Assembly: GCA_031270945.1 (NCBI GenBank)
Contig: JAISWZ010000085.1
Span: forward strand, 1-64,000
Direction of reading: 5' to 3'
Origin: Clostridiales bacterium
GTDB taxonomy: Bacteria > Bacillota > Clostridia > Lachnospirales > WQUN01
DNA length: 64,000 bases
Shown: one piece after another, positions 37,261 through 45,742 of the stretch
Position numbering within the stretch: the first letter of the stretch is position 1
Layout: the number at the start of each line of letters is the position of its first letter
Translations under genes and position numbers: made by a program
The notes under the pieces: model-generated
Database searches by the model: none
The model's input: the letters and a program-made list of their open reading frames with translations, nothing else
Told to the model about the DNA's origin: nothing

Positions 37261-37610
37261 AATCCGCAAAGCGTTATTCTTCTTTTTTGGCTTTATTCCA
37301 GTGAGGAAAAGAACTGAGCTTTTAGGGACGGTCGCTAGCCAGCCCCCAGCGCCTCAAAAGTTGAGCAATCCAAGAAACATAGCTATAACGCTCTTCTCTT
37401 TAATGCCATAAGCTCCCTAGGAGCCTCGCCGGAAAAATATCTGTCGCGCTTTAAGTTCGCCAAGCGATATTCCTCTTTTCTCGCCTTATGACAGTGAGGA
37501 AAAGAACTGAGCTTTTCACTCAAGAGCCAGTTGTTCGGTTGCCAGCCCCCAGCGCCTCAAAAGTTGAACAATCCAAGAAACGATGCTATAATGCTCTCAT
37601 CTTTGATGAC
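37245..37610 (+). repeat. ~195-bp direct duplication of the methyltransferase promoter region
   Basis: GTGAGGAAAAGAACTGAGCT occurs at 37301 and 37494. CCAGCCCCCAGCGCCTCAAA and the promoter that follows are also in both copies. The right copy has TTGAAC-17-TATAAT; the left has TTGAGC-17-TATAAC. Confidence 0.85.
37567..37595 (+). promoter_or_regulatory. promoter of the methyltransferase gene
   Basis: TTGAAC and TATAAT are separated by 17 bp about 45 bp upstream of the start codon. This is a good match to the housekeeping sigma factor consensus. Confidence 0.8.
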
Positions 37611-37634
37611 TGCATGTTCTTAAGGAGGCCCGCC

Positions 37635-38309
37635 ATGAAAAATGGAACCGACAAGAACGTGGTTGAGCAGTTCAACCGCATAGCAAACCTTCCTGACTTA
37701 TGGGATTTCAACCAGCACTATCAGAAGTCGCTGTTGAAGCTGATTCCAAACGGGTGCCGCTCCATACTGGATGTTGGATGCGGGACTGGCGAGCTGACAA
37801 AGAAGCTGGCCCCTTTCGCCTCTGAGGTGATAGGGCTGGACGTAGCTGAGAACATGATCTCTGAAGCAAAGAAGAGAAACAGCGCTGACGGGATAACATA
37901 CCTGCTTGAGCCTGTCGAGAAATACCTTGAGGAAACCGGCAAAGAGTTTGACTGCATCATCTCTATAGCGGCGCTTCACCACATGGATGAAGAGCGCGTT
38001 CTTTCCTTGATGAAGAAGAGGCTTGCGCCTGGCGGGCAGATACTGGCGCTTGATCTTGTTGACGACAAAACCCTGCCCGGGCTCATTGTAACTTTAGGCG
38101 CTGCGGTTCTAACCCCGTTCATGTTCTTGGCCCACAGTGGGAAGATGTCAAAGAGCCCTCAGGAAAAGGAAGCATGGAACGAGCATGCCAAATACGACAC
38201 TTACCTCACGGTTGGAAAAGCGAAGGCAATCGCGCGGCGGGCGCTGGGGAAGGCGCAAGTGAAGCGTCTTATGTTTTTCAGGTATATGCTGGCTTACAAG
38301 CGCGACTGA
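37635..38309 (+). CDS. class I SAM-dependent methyltransferase
   Basis: The 224-residue protein has motif I SILDVGCGTGELTKKL (about 43-58), VIGLDVAENMISEAKK as motif post-I, FDCIISIAALHHM as motif II/post-II and MKKRLAPGGQILALD as motif III. This is the UbiE/Methyltransf_11 layout for a small-molecule methyltransferase. The substrate cannot be told. Start at ATG 37635 with AAGGAGG upstream; the frame is open further upstream but this is unlikely to be used. The promoter region is duplicated. The gene stands alone, bounded by the repeat array and two tRNA genes. Confidence 0.88.
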   Translation: MKNGTDKNVVEQFNRIANLPDLWDFNQHYQKSLLKLIPNGCRSILDVGCGTGELTKKLAPFASEVIGLDVAENMISEAKKRNSADGITYLLEPVEKYLEETGKEFDCIISIAALHHMDEERVLSLMKKRLAPGGQILALDLVDDKTLPGLIVTLGAAVLTPFMFLAHSGKMSKSPQEKEAWNEHAKYDTYLTVGKAKAIARRALGKAQVKRLMFFRYMLAYKRD

Positions 38310-38329
38310 GGGCGCTCAGCTGAGCGCCC
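38310..38329. other. perfect palindrome after the methyltransferase
   Basis: GGGCGCTCAGC followed by its complement forms a 20-bp palindrome starting at the stop codon. It lacks a T-run, so termination would be inefficient or factor-dependent. Confidence 0.5.
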
Positions 38330-38478
38330 CTTAGGGGGTCCTGGCCCCATAAGGTGCCCTGGAGATAACGCGACGCCTTGAACCCGCTCATACAGCCTTT
38401 TTGATCAAGCCAGAAATCCCTGCGCTTTTAGAGTCATATATTACCACATAAAAATTTTTGATTTTTTTAAATTTCCCA

Positions 38479-38507
38479 TTGACAAGGCTTGTACTGCACT
38501 GTATAAT
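38479..38507 (+). promoter_or_regulatory. promoter of the tRNA-Lys pair
   Basis: TTGACA (38479-38484), 17-bp spacer, TATAAT (38502-38507): a full consensus promoter about 36 bp upstream of the first tRNA. Confidence 0.92.
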
Positions 38508-38542
38508 AAGCAAGTTGAGTTCGCAAGAGGTTCTCAGCGCAA

Positions 38543-38615
38543 GCACCCTTAGCTCATTCGGTAGAGCGGCTGACTCTTAATCAGCAAGTGCAGGGTTCAA
38601 ATCCCTGAGGGTGCA
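38543..38615 (+). tRNA. tRNA-Lys (anticodon CTT), copy 1
   Basis: The acceptor arms GCACCCT and AGGGTGC, D arm GCTC...GAGC, anticodon stem GCTGA/TCAGC with loop CTCTTAA, and T arm CAGGG/CCCTG with loop TTCAAAT fold into a standard 73-nt tRNA. The anticodon CTT reads AAG. CCA is not encoded. A short imperfect hairpin (GGCTGTTGG/CCAGTGGCC) follows. Confidence 0.97.
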
Positions 38616-38715
38616 TTCAGGCTGTTGGTTTTTCCAGTGGCCTTGTTTTCCCACATAACAAAGACTGACCTGCAAACGTTTTCCCGCTTTTTTAAGACCA
38701 TGACTTGCAAGGCTC

Positions 38716-38788
38716 GCACCCTTAGCTCATTCGGTAGAGCGGCTGACTCTTAATCAGCAAGTGCAGGGTTCAAATCCCTGAGGGTGCA
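38716..38788 (+). tRNA. tRNA-Lys (anticodon CTT), copy 2
   Basis: The sequence is identical to the copy at 38543-38615 over its full 73 nt. The spacing is 173 bp, and both copies are followed by a related GGCTGcTGG-type hairpin, so the pair arose by tandem duplication. No separate strong promoter is evident, so it is probably cotranscribed with copy 1. Confidence 0.97.
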
Positions 38789-38799
38789 TAATGAGACAA

Positions 38800-38836
38800 T
38801 GAGGCTGCTGGATTTTCCAGCAGCCTCATTTTTTAT
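38800..38836 (+). terminator. intrinsic terminator of the tRNA operon
   Basis: TGAGGCTGCTGGA and TCCAGCAGCCTCA form the stem, followed by TTTTTTA. Confidence 0.92.
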
Positions 38837-39131
38837 GCTTTGGGGCTCGCCTTGCAGCGCACGCGCCTCCACTTATCAAGCGCCACCCCGAGCGCCCGCC
38901 TTTTGTTTAAATATAGGAGATGCTCTTAAAGCCAGCGCGAAAAATGGCCGATATCTATGTAGGCGCGCATAAGCCATATGAGCGCCTGGCAGCCCTTATA
39001 GCGCAGTAGGCCTCAGAGCCAGGCCGCAAATATCTCTGGCCGCCAATTTGTGAAAATGATAGCATATTAGGGTGCCATGTGTTATGATAAAAGTAAATCA
39101 ATCGAAATATGACGGATAAGGGAGGCACCCT
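38837..39131. other. intergenic region between tRNA-Lys and the lipoprotein gene
   Basis: About 295 bp without gene. It contains CTCAGAGCCAGGCC-type G/C-rich stretches and an A/T-rich part near 39050-39110 likely to hold the lipoprotein promoter. GGGTGCC near 39070 and GGCACCC near 39125 are inverted and may pair. Confidence 0.4.
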
Positions 39132-39770
39132 ATGGTAGGCATCAAAAAGGCAGCAATGGTTGCATTGGCTGTCATTATGGCCTTGGCGCTAGCGTCGTGC
39201 AGCAAGGGCGAAGAGCCTACGAGCGTGAAAGCGGGCTCGTGGTCATCAGACGGAAAAACATTCTCAAACAAATGGTCAAAGATCCAGTTCAAGCTTCCTG
39301 CCGGATACAGGTCAGGGACAGATGAGGAACTTGACCAAGTGTACCAGTCAGCGAAAGCGGTCACAGAAACCATGGGCGAAAACAGCGCCTCAGCGATCAA
39401 GGTCACCTATGACCTGCTAGCGCTCAAAGACCCCGGAGACATTCCAAAGTTAATGCTGCTTTACGAGAATCTGGGAGACTCAAGCGCGTCGGTCACAACG
39501 GAAACATATTTCAGCAGCATGGCCAAGCAGTTTAGCGCCATGGTGAAAAGCGGCATTACATACACCGAGTCCGACTCGAAAAAAGTGAATCTGGCAGGCA
39601 ATTCATGGGACTCAAAAACCTACAGCATTAAAGGGCCGTCTGCCGAGGCAGTACAGCAATACCTTCTCTTCAAGCGCGACAACTACATGATGACAATCGT
39701 TATAACAAGCGAAGAAGGTTATGAAGCAGAAGTTGAAAGCCTTCTCGATGGCTTTTCAGCCCTGAAGTAA
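39132..39770 (+). CDS. putative lipoprotein of unknown function
   Basis: The 212-residue protein has a lipoprotein signal, with a Lys-containing n-region, hydrophobic core MVALAVIMALALASC and lipobox Cys23. The mature part begins with a short Ser/Glu-rich linker, then an AG-x-W...NKWSKIQFKLPAGYR segment. Two thirds along is an ITYTESDSKKVNLAG turn, and the last 30 residues read like a beta-rich PsbP/Mog1-type ending. GGGAGG precedes the ATG. A possible degraded relative lies at 24778-24880. No named family; the partner is unknown. The terminator downstream is shared with the convergent ackA gene. Confidence 0.75.
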   Translation: MVGIKKAAMVALAVIMALALASCSKGEEPTSVKAGSWSSDGKTFSNKWSKIQFKLPAGYRSGTDEELDQVYQSAKAVTETMGENSASAIKVTYDLLALKDPGDIPKLMLLYENLGDSSASVTTETYFSSMAKQFSAMVKSGITYTESDSKKVNLAGNSWDSKTYSIKGPSAEAVQQYLLFKRDNYMMTIVITSEEGYEAEVESLLDGFSALK

Positions 39771-39778
39771 AGGACGAG

Positions 39779-39837
39779 AAAATAAATAAAAAATAAATTA
39801 AAAAAATTTAAAAAACAAGAAACAAAAAAATAAAACA
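39779..39837. repeat. A-rich low-complexity tract
   Basis: About 58 bases of A with some T and C lie between the lipoprotein stop and the terminator stem. Confidence 0.6.
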
Positions 39838-39872
39838 GCAAAGGCCCGTCCTGTGGACGGGCCTTTGCTGCC
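39838..39872. terminator. bidirectional intrinsic terminator
   Basis: CAAAGGCCCGTCC and GGACGGGCCTTTG form a strong stem with a TGT loop between convergent genes. The A-rich tract on the left gives a T-run for the minus strand. Confidence 0.85.
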
Positions 39873-39886
39873 TTTTCAAGGGGAAA

Positions 39887-39955
39887 CTTAGCAAGCTCTC
39901 TTTGCTTAAGCCAAGATCTCTTTGACTAAGCTAAGCCAAGATCTCTTTTGTGTCC
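39887..39955. repeat. ackA 3' end tandemly repeated, ~26-bp period
   Basis: On the minus strand AAAGAGATCTTGGCTTAG, which encodes KEILA and the stop, recurs right after the stop (39904-39927). A third, more diverged copy AAAGAGAGCTTGCTAAG lies at 39887-39904. Confidence 0.8.
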
Positions 39956-41121
39956 CTCGCTATGACCAGCTCTTCGTTGGTCGGGATAACCAGCGCCCTA
40001 ACCTTTGAGGAGTCTGTTGCGAAGTCAACCTCTTTGCCTCTGCAGTTGTTCTTTTCGCTATCGACCTCGATGCCCAGGTAACCAAGGTATGAGCATATGC
40101 CCGCTCTGGCTGGCGGGCTGTTCTCTCCAAGCCCCGCTGTGAAGACAACAGCGTCAACGCCGTTCATGGCGGCCGCATATTCGCCTACAGTCTTTGCTAC
40201 CCTGTATTGGAACAAGTCAAGGGCGATGGCGGCGCGCTCATTGCCTTCGCTTTTCGCCTTCTCGATGTCCCTGAAGTCGCTGGAAACGCCTGACAAGCCA
40301 AAGACGCCTGACTTCTTGTTGAGGATGCTGTCAACCTCGGCAACAGAAAGGCCTTCTTTTGCTACGAGAAAAGAGATGATAGCCGGGTCAAGGGATCCGC
40401 TTCTGGTTCCCATGGCAAGCCCCTCAAGCGGGGTGAATCCCATGGACGTGTCTACGGACTTCCCGTTTTTTACTGCGCAAACGCTAGCGCCATTGCCGAT
40501 GTGGCAAGTGATTATCTTGAGGCTTTCGTACGGCTTTCCAAGAACGGCAGCGGCCCTTTCAGAGACGAACCTGTGGCTTGTCCCATGGAAGCCGTACTTG
40601 CGGATCTTGTACTTTTCATACAGCTCATACGGAAGCGCGTAGAGGTACGCCTTCGGAGGCATGGTCTGATGGAATGCCGTATCAAACACTGCCACTTGGG
40701 GCGTGTTTGGCATAAGCTTCTCGCAGGCGCTGATGCCTATCAGGTTCGGCGGGTTATGGAGAGGGGCCAGGTCATTGCAGGCTTCTATGGCCTTTTTGAC
40801 CTCGTCAGTAATCCTCACGGAAGAGCTGAAAAGCTCGCCTCCATGGACAACCCTATGCCCTACCGCGTTCACCTCGTCTATTGACTCGATGACTCCGTGC
40901 TCCTTGTCCAAAAGCGCGTCAAGCACCAGCCCGATCGCGTCCGTGTGATCATGCATTGGCGCGTTTGAATCATAGTCCGGCTTTCCCAAAGATGAGTGCT
41001 TGAGCTTCCCGTCTATTCCTATCCTCTCGCAAAGGCCTTTCGCGAGAACCTTTTCATCCGCCATGTCTATGAGTTGGTACTTGAGCGACGAGCTGCCGCA
41101 GTTTACAACCAGTATCTTCAT
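39931..41121 (-). CDS. ackA: acetate kinase
   Basis: AckA converts acetyl phosphate and ADP to acetate and ATP in fermentation. The 396-residue protein begins [17 protein letters not shown] with the phosphate-binding N-terminal motif. It also has [51 protein letters not shown] with [15 protein letters not shown], and [11 protein letters not shown] near the C-terminus. AAGGAATTT precedes the ATG. pta lies 80 bp upstream on the same strand, giving the usual pta-ackA operon. The gene's last codons and stop are tandemly repeated downstream. Confidence 0.98.
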   Translation of the reverse strand: MKILVVNCGSSSLKYQLIDMADEKVLAKGLCERIGIDGKLKHSSLGKPDYDSNAPMHDHTDAIGLVLDALLDKEHGVIESIDEVNAVGHRVVHGGELFSSSVRITDEVKKAIEACNDLAPLHNPPNLIGISACEKLMPNTPQVAVFDTAFHQTMPPKAYLYALPYELYEKYKIRKYGFHGTSHRFVSERAAAVLGKPYESLKIITCHIGNGASVCAVKNGKSVDTSMGFTPLEGLAMGTRSGSLDPAIISFLVAKEGLSVAEVDSILNKKSGVFGLSGVSSDFRDIEKAKSEGNERAAIALDLFQYRVAKTVGEYAAAMNGVDAVVFTAGLGENSPPARAGICSYLGYLGIEVDSEKNNCRGKEVDFATDSSKVRALVIPTNEELVIARDTKEILA

Positions 41122-41201
41122 GTTAAATTCCTTTCGCCAGCTTTAATACAAGACATGTCAAAGCTCAACACGCCCAAGCATTATGCTCTTATATATATTT
41201 T

Positions 41202-42206
<1,005 letters not shown>

Positions 42207-42275
42207 TCAGGAGTTTATAAGGCATTTTGGGGTATATTCTTGGGCGGATTTACGCAAAAGCGTGTAAAAAACGCT

Positions 42276-42303
42276 TTGTTTTCTTTAGTTGATGGTGTAT
42301 AAT
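42276..42303 (+). promoter_or_regulatory. likely promoter of the tyrosine recombinase gene
   Basis: TTGTTT, 16-bp spacer, TATAAT, located about 120 bp upstream of the recombinase start. GGCGCCTTTGGCGCC, a small hairpin, lies in the leader near 42336. Confidence 0.55.
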
Positions 42304-42425
42304 GGGGGCATGTCCCGCAAAGGCGAAAAAAGTTGGCGCCTTTGGCGCCGGACTTTTGATCGGGGGCTAACGCCAGCGCCGCTTCCAAGCCGCGCTTGCC
42401 AGAAGGCTTGAATGGGGAGGACTCA

Positions 42426-43484
42426 ATGAATTACCACGATGAATCGAAAGCAAAGCACACGCTGAAGCTGAGATCAAAGCTTAGCGACCTGCCTGTTTTC
42501 GCGAGGGACTATTTTCGGGGCATACAGGACACAACGTCCTCATTGACCCGCATCGCCTACGCCAGGGACTTGTACATCTTTTTTGACTTTATCTCAAGGG
42601 AGCAGCCAGAAATGGACGGGGTCCCTGTCAGCGAGATGACGCTGGACGATCTGGGCAAAGTGACTCCCGAGATGATCGAAGAGTACATGGAATACCTCTC
42701 ATACTACATCAAAAGCCAGGAAGGCAAAGATGTTGAGATTCAAAACGGCGAAAGGGGAAAGGCGAGAAAGCTTTCAGCGGTCAGGAGCATGTTCGCCCAT
42801 TTTTGCCGCAAGAAGATGATACGCCAAAACCCGTCCGTATTAGTGGATCTCCCCAAGCTTCACGGCAAGAACATCATACGCTTGGACGCAGACGAGATCA
42901 TGCGCTTGATCGATGAAACCGAAAGTGGCGACCACTTGACTGAGCGCCAAAAAAAGTTCCACGAGCTCACCAAGCTCAGGGACACAGCTATCATTATCCT
43001 CCTTTTGGGCACGGGAATGCGCGTTTCCGAATGCGTTGGCATTGACGTGATGGATGTCGATTTCAAGGCTGGCGGAGTGAAGGTTACCAGAAAGGGCGGC
43101 GACGAGTCCGTGCTCTACTTCAACGAGGAAGTTGAAGACGCCTTGGCCCGGTACATTGAGCACAGGAAGCGCTTGGAAGCGAGCGAAGCGGACAAGGACG
43201 CGCTTTTTCTCTCATTGCAGAAAAGAAGGATAGGCGTCAGGGCTGTGGAGAACCTGGTAAAAAAGTACTCCGCGCTTGTCACCTCCGTGAAGAAAATCTC
43301 CCCGCACAAGCTTAGGGCCACCTACGGCACGAGGCTGTACCAGGAAACCGGCGACATCTATCTGGTTGCCGATGTCCTTGGCCACAACGACGTAAACACC
43401 ACCAAGAAGCATTATGCTGACATGGTGGAGGAAAGGCGAAAGGAAGCAGCCAATTACGTCAGCTTGAGAGGGGGCAAAAAATAA
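42426..43484 (+). CDS. tyrosine recombinase, XerC/XerD-like
   Basis: The 352-residue protein has an N-terminal SAM-like core-binding domain (about 25-130, with SSLTRIAYARDLYIFFDF) and a catalytic domain carrying Arg in LLLGTGMRVSEC, the His-x-x-Arg in SPHKLRATYGTRLY, and the final LGHNDVNTTKKHYADM with His and the nucleophilic Tyr. This is a complete active site. GGGGAGG precedes the ATG at 42426. Length is somewhat above XerD (about 300). Neither attachment sites nor cargo genes flank it, so it could be a housekeeping Xer protein or a remnant of an integrated element. A terminator follows. Confidence 0.9.
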   Translation: MNYHDESKAKHTLKLRSKLSDLPVFARDYFRGIQDTTSSLTRIAYARDLYIFFDFISREQPEMDGVPVSEMTLDDLGKVTPEMIEEYMEYLSYYIKSQEGKDVEIQNGERGKARKLSAVRSMFAHFCRKKMIRQNPSVLVDLPKLHGKNIIRLDADEIMRLIDETESGDHLTERQKKFHELTKLRDTAIIILLLGTGMRVSECVGIDVMDVDFKAGGVKVTRKGGDESVLYFNEEVEDALARYIEHRKRLEASEADKDALFLSLQKRRIGVRAVENLVKKYSALVTSVKKISPHKLRATYGTRLYQETGDIYLVADVLGHNDVNTTKKHYADMVEERRKEAANYVSLRGGKK

Positions 43485-43513
43485 GGCGCGCTTTTGGATC
43501 GCGCTAAGTGCAT

Positions 43514-43545
43514 AGGCATGCGGGCATTCGCCCGCATGCCTTTTT
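43514..43545 (+). terminator. intrinsic terminator after the recombinase
   Basis: AGGCATGCGGGC and GCCCGCATGCCT with an ATTC loop, followed by TTTT. Confidence 0.9.
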
Positions 43546-43660
43546 GCATGGCTCTAACAGCATACCAGAAAAACCAAAGCCGCACAATATTTTTTATGCC
43601 TGAAACGTCTCTTTCTCTTCTCGAACGACTCTTGTTATATTCCAAGTCTTTATTAATTCC

Positions 43661-43735
<75 letters not shown>

Positions 43736-43740
43736 TCTCA

Positions 43741-45711
43741 TTACACTTGGATCGTCTCTTTCTCCATTCCAAGGACTCTCTTCTCTACTTCTTCCTTTGC
43801 CCGCTTGATGAAGTCAAGGGTGGCCACAGGGCCTTCCTCTCCAGCGGCGCGGCTCCAGAGAGCAACTGTGCCGCTCTCGGCTTCCTTTTCTCCTACTACA
43901 AGCAGGTACGGAACCTTTTCAAGCCTTGACTCGCGCATCTTGAAGCCCACTTTTTCGGCTCTGGTATCCGCTTCCGCCCTAAGCCCGGCGGCTTTGAGCA
44001 TGCTGCAAACCTCGGTGGCGTAAGAATTGGACTTGTCAGAGATGGCCAGCACCCTGGCTTGGACTGGCGCAAGCCAAACCGGGAAAGCTCCGGCGTACTT
44101 TTCAACCAAGAGGGCCAGGGTTCTCTCGTAGCACCCGATAGAGGTGCGGTGGATTACGATTGGCGCCTTTTTGGATCCATCCTTGTCTATATAGTTCATC
44201 TTAAACTTCTCTGCCAGGGCGAAATCTATCTGGACAGTTATTATGGTGTCTTCCTTGCCAAAGACGTTCTTGGCTTGGATGTCAAGCTTCGGGCCGTAGA
44301 ATGCGGCTTCGCCTTCCTCTTCCTTTACGTCAAGGCCCAGCTCGTCTATGATCTCCCTCATGGCGCCTTGGGCGTCCTCCCAAACCGCTTCGTCTCCGAT
44401 GTACTTCTCCCTGTTCTTGGGATCCCATTTGGAGAAGCGGAACGAGATGTCATCCTGCAAGCCCAGGGTTGAGGTCATGAACTTTATCAAGTCAACGCAG
44501 CCCTTGAACTCGTCTTTGAGCTGATCCCTGGTGCAGACCAGGTGCCCTTCGGATATGGTGAACTGGCGAACCCTTATGAGGCCATGCATTTCGCCTGAGG
44601 ACTCGTTTCTGAAGAGCGTTGAGGTTTCAGCGTACCTGATTGGCAGATCCCTGTAGCTATGCTGCTCAGCCTTGTATATTTCGAACTGGAACGGGCAGGT
44701 CATGGGGCGGAGGGCGAAAACCTCATCGTCCTTCTTTTCGTCTCCCAGGACAAACATTCCGTCCTTATAGTGATCCCAATGGCCTGAAAGCTTGTAGAGA
44801 TCGCTTTTGGCCATGAAGGGGGTCTTGGTTAGCACATAGCCCCTGCGCTCTTCCTCGTCTTCAACGAACCTCTGCAGAAGCTGGATGACCCTGGCGCCTT
44901 TGGGCATCAAGAGCGGAAGGCCTTGGCCTATTATGTCGGAGGTGGCGAAAAGCTTCAGTTCCCTGCCCAGCCTGTTATGATCGCGCTTTCTGGCTTCTTC
45001 CCTGGCTTTGAGGTAATTGTCCAGGTCGAGCTGCTTGGGGAATGCCGTGCCGTAGATGCGGCTGAGCATTTTGTTCTTTTCGTTCTTCTGCCAGTAAGCG
45101 CCTGATGAGCCGCCTTCCGCGAAGAGCTTTACGGCCTTTATGCCCTTGGTGCTTGCCAAGTGCGGCCCGGCGCAGAGATCCGTGAAGTCTCCCTGCTTGT
45201 AGAAGCTTATCACAGCGCTTTCAGGCAGGAGGGTTATGAGCTCTTCCTTGTAAGGCTCGCCCTTTTCCCTGGCCCATGCCAGCGCGTCTTCCCTGCTCAG
45301 CTCATAGCGCTCAAGCGGGATGTCCTCTTTTATGATCTTTTTCATCTCGGCTTCGATGGCCTCAATCTCTTCCTTGGTGAATGACTGGCCGTGGTCAAAG
45401 TCATAGTAAAACCCGTCATCCGTGGCGGGGCCTATGGCAAGCAGGACATCTGGAAAGAGCCGCTTCGCCGCCTGCGCCAAAACATGCGAGGCAGTGTGCC
45501 TGTACGCCCTTTTTCCAAGCGGATCATCAAAGGTCAGGAATTCCACTTTGCAGTCCTTTACGAGAGGCTCTCTCAGGTCTTTCGTCTCTCCGTCAACCAG
45601 AGCGCAACAGGCCGCTTGGGCCAATCCCCGGCTAATCTGGGCCGCCAGGTCGCTTAGTTTCGTTCCCTCTTCAACTTCTTTGAAGCTGTCTCTCAGGGCT
45701 ATCTTAATCAT
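43741..45711 (-). CDS. thrS: threonine--tRNA ligase
   Basis: ThrRS charges tRNA-Thr and edits Ser. The 656-residue protein has an N-terminal TGS domain (about 1-60), then the editing domain with AYRHTASHVLAQAA and the zinc-ligand His residues. The class II catalytic core has motif 2 in TLFRNESSGEMHGLIRVRQF, shown in part, the zinc Cys in LRPMTCPFQF, and motif 3 near PIVIHRTSIGCYERTLALL. The C-terminal anticodon-binding domain follows. GGAGGAAAC precedes the ATG. The MATE gene stops 31 bp upstream on the same strand, leaving no room for a T-box leader directly in front. Confidence 0.98.
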   Translation of the reverse strand: MIKIALRDSFKEVEEGTKLSDLAAQISRGLAQAACCALVDGETKDLREPLVKDCKVEFLTFDDPLGKRAYRHTASHVLAQAAKRLFPDVLLAIGPATDDGFYYDFDHGQSFTKEEIEAIEAEMKKIIKEDIPLERYELSREDALAWAREKGEPYKEELITLLPESAVISFYKQGDFTDLCAGPHLASTKGIKAVKLFAEGGSSGAYWQKNEKNKMLSRIYGTAFPKQLDLDNYLKAREEARKRDHNRLGRELKLFATSDIIGQGLPLLMPKGARVIQLLQRFVEDEEERRGYVLTKTPFMAKSDLYKLSGHWDHYKDGMFVLGDEKKDDEVFALRPMTCPFQFEIYKAEQHSYRDLPIRYAETSTLFRNESSGEMHGLIRVRQFTISEGHLVCTRDQLKDEFKGCVDLIKFMTSTLGLQDDISFRFSKWDPKNREKYIGDEAVWEDAQGAMREIIDELGLDVKEEEGEAAFYGPKLDIQAKNVFGKEDTIITVQIDFALAEKFKMNYIDKDGSKKAPIVIHRTSIGCYERTLALLVEKYAGAFPVWLAPVQARVLAISDKSNSYATEVCSMLKAAGLRAEADTRAEKVGFKMRESRLEKVPYLLVVGEKEAESGTVALWSRAAGEEGPVATLDFIKRAKEEVEKRVLGMEKETIQV

Positions 45712-45742
45712 TGCGTTTCCTCCTAAGTTGAATGATAAAATA

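Larger units (their letters stand above)
32100..37634 (+). other. 5.5-kb repeat array with no credible protein gene
   Basis: This region has no frame with both a ribosome binding site and family resemblance. It consists of five diverged long units, each with a conserved block around a -35/-10 promoter (16-bp spacer in all five), joined by C/T-rich stretches that contain a shorter, 130-180-bp sub-repeat ending in a GCGGTA...TACCGC hairpin. I infer tandem noncoding transcription units on the + strand. Near 33620-34450 and 36180-36770 the repeats are most diverged. Short frames beginning (G/A)TG-x-x-AAACTCTGT are shared by copies but lack ribosome binding sites and are broken in two. Confidence 0.75.

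Noticed and set aside
33420-37411. Short frames reading (M)AKLCLSNIQ in several array copies (33420, 35029, 37190)
   Set aside because: They share sequence because the DNA is repeated. There is no ribosome binding site, the frame is stopped early in units 1 and 4, and the sequence after about 30 codons is not conserved.
32100-37634. An integron cassette array
   Set aside because: No attC-like sites with the required core sequences and no integrase next to the array; the recombinase at 42426 lacks the integron-specific context.
32100-37634. A degraded ribosomal RNA or prophage region
   Set aside because: No recognisable rRNA segment or phage gene was found in either strand; the repeated promoter spacing argues against random decay.
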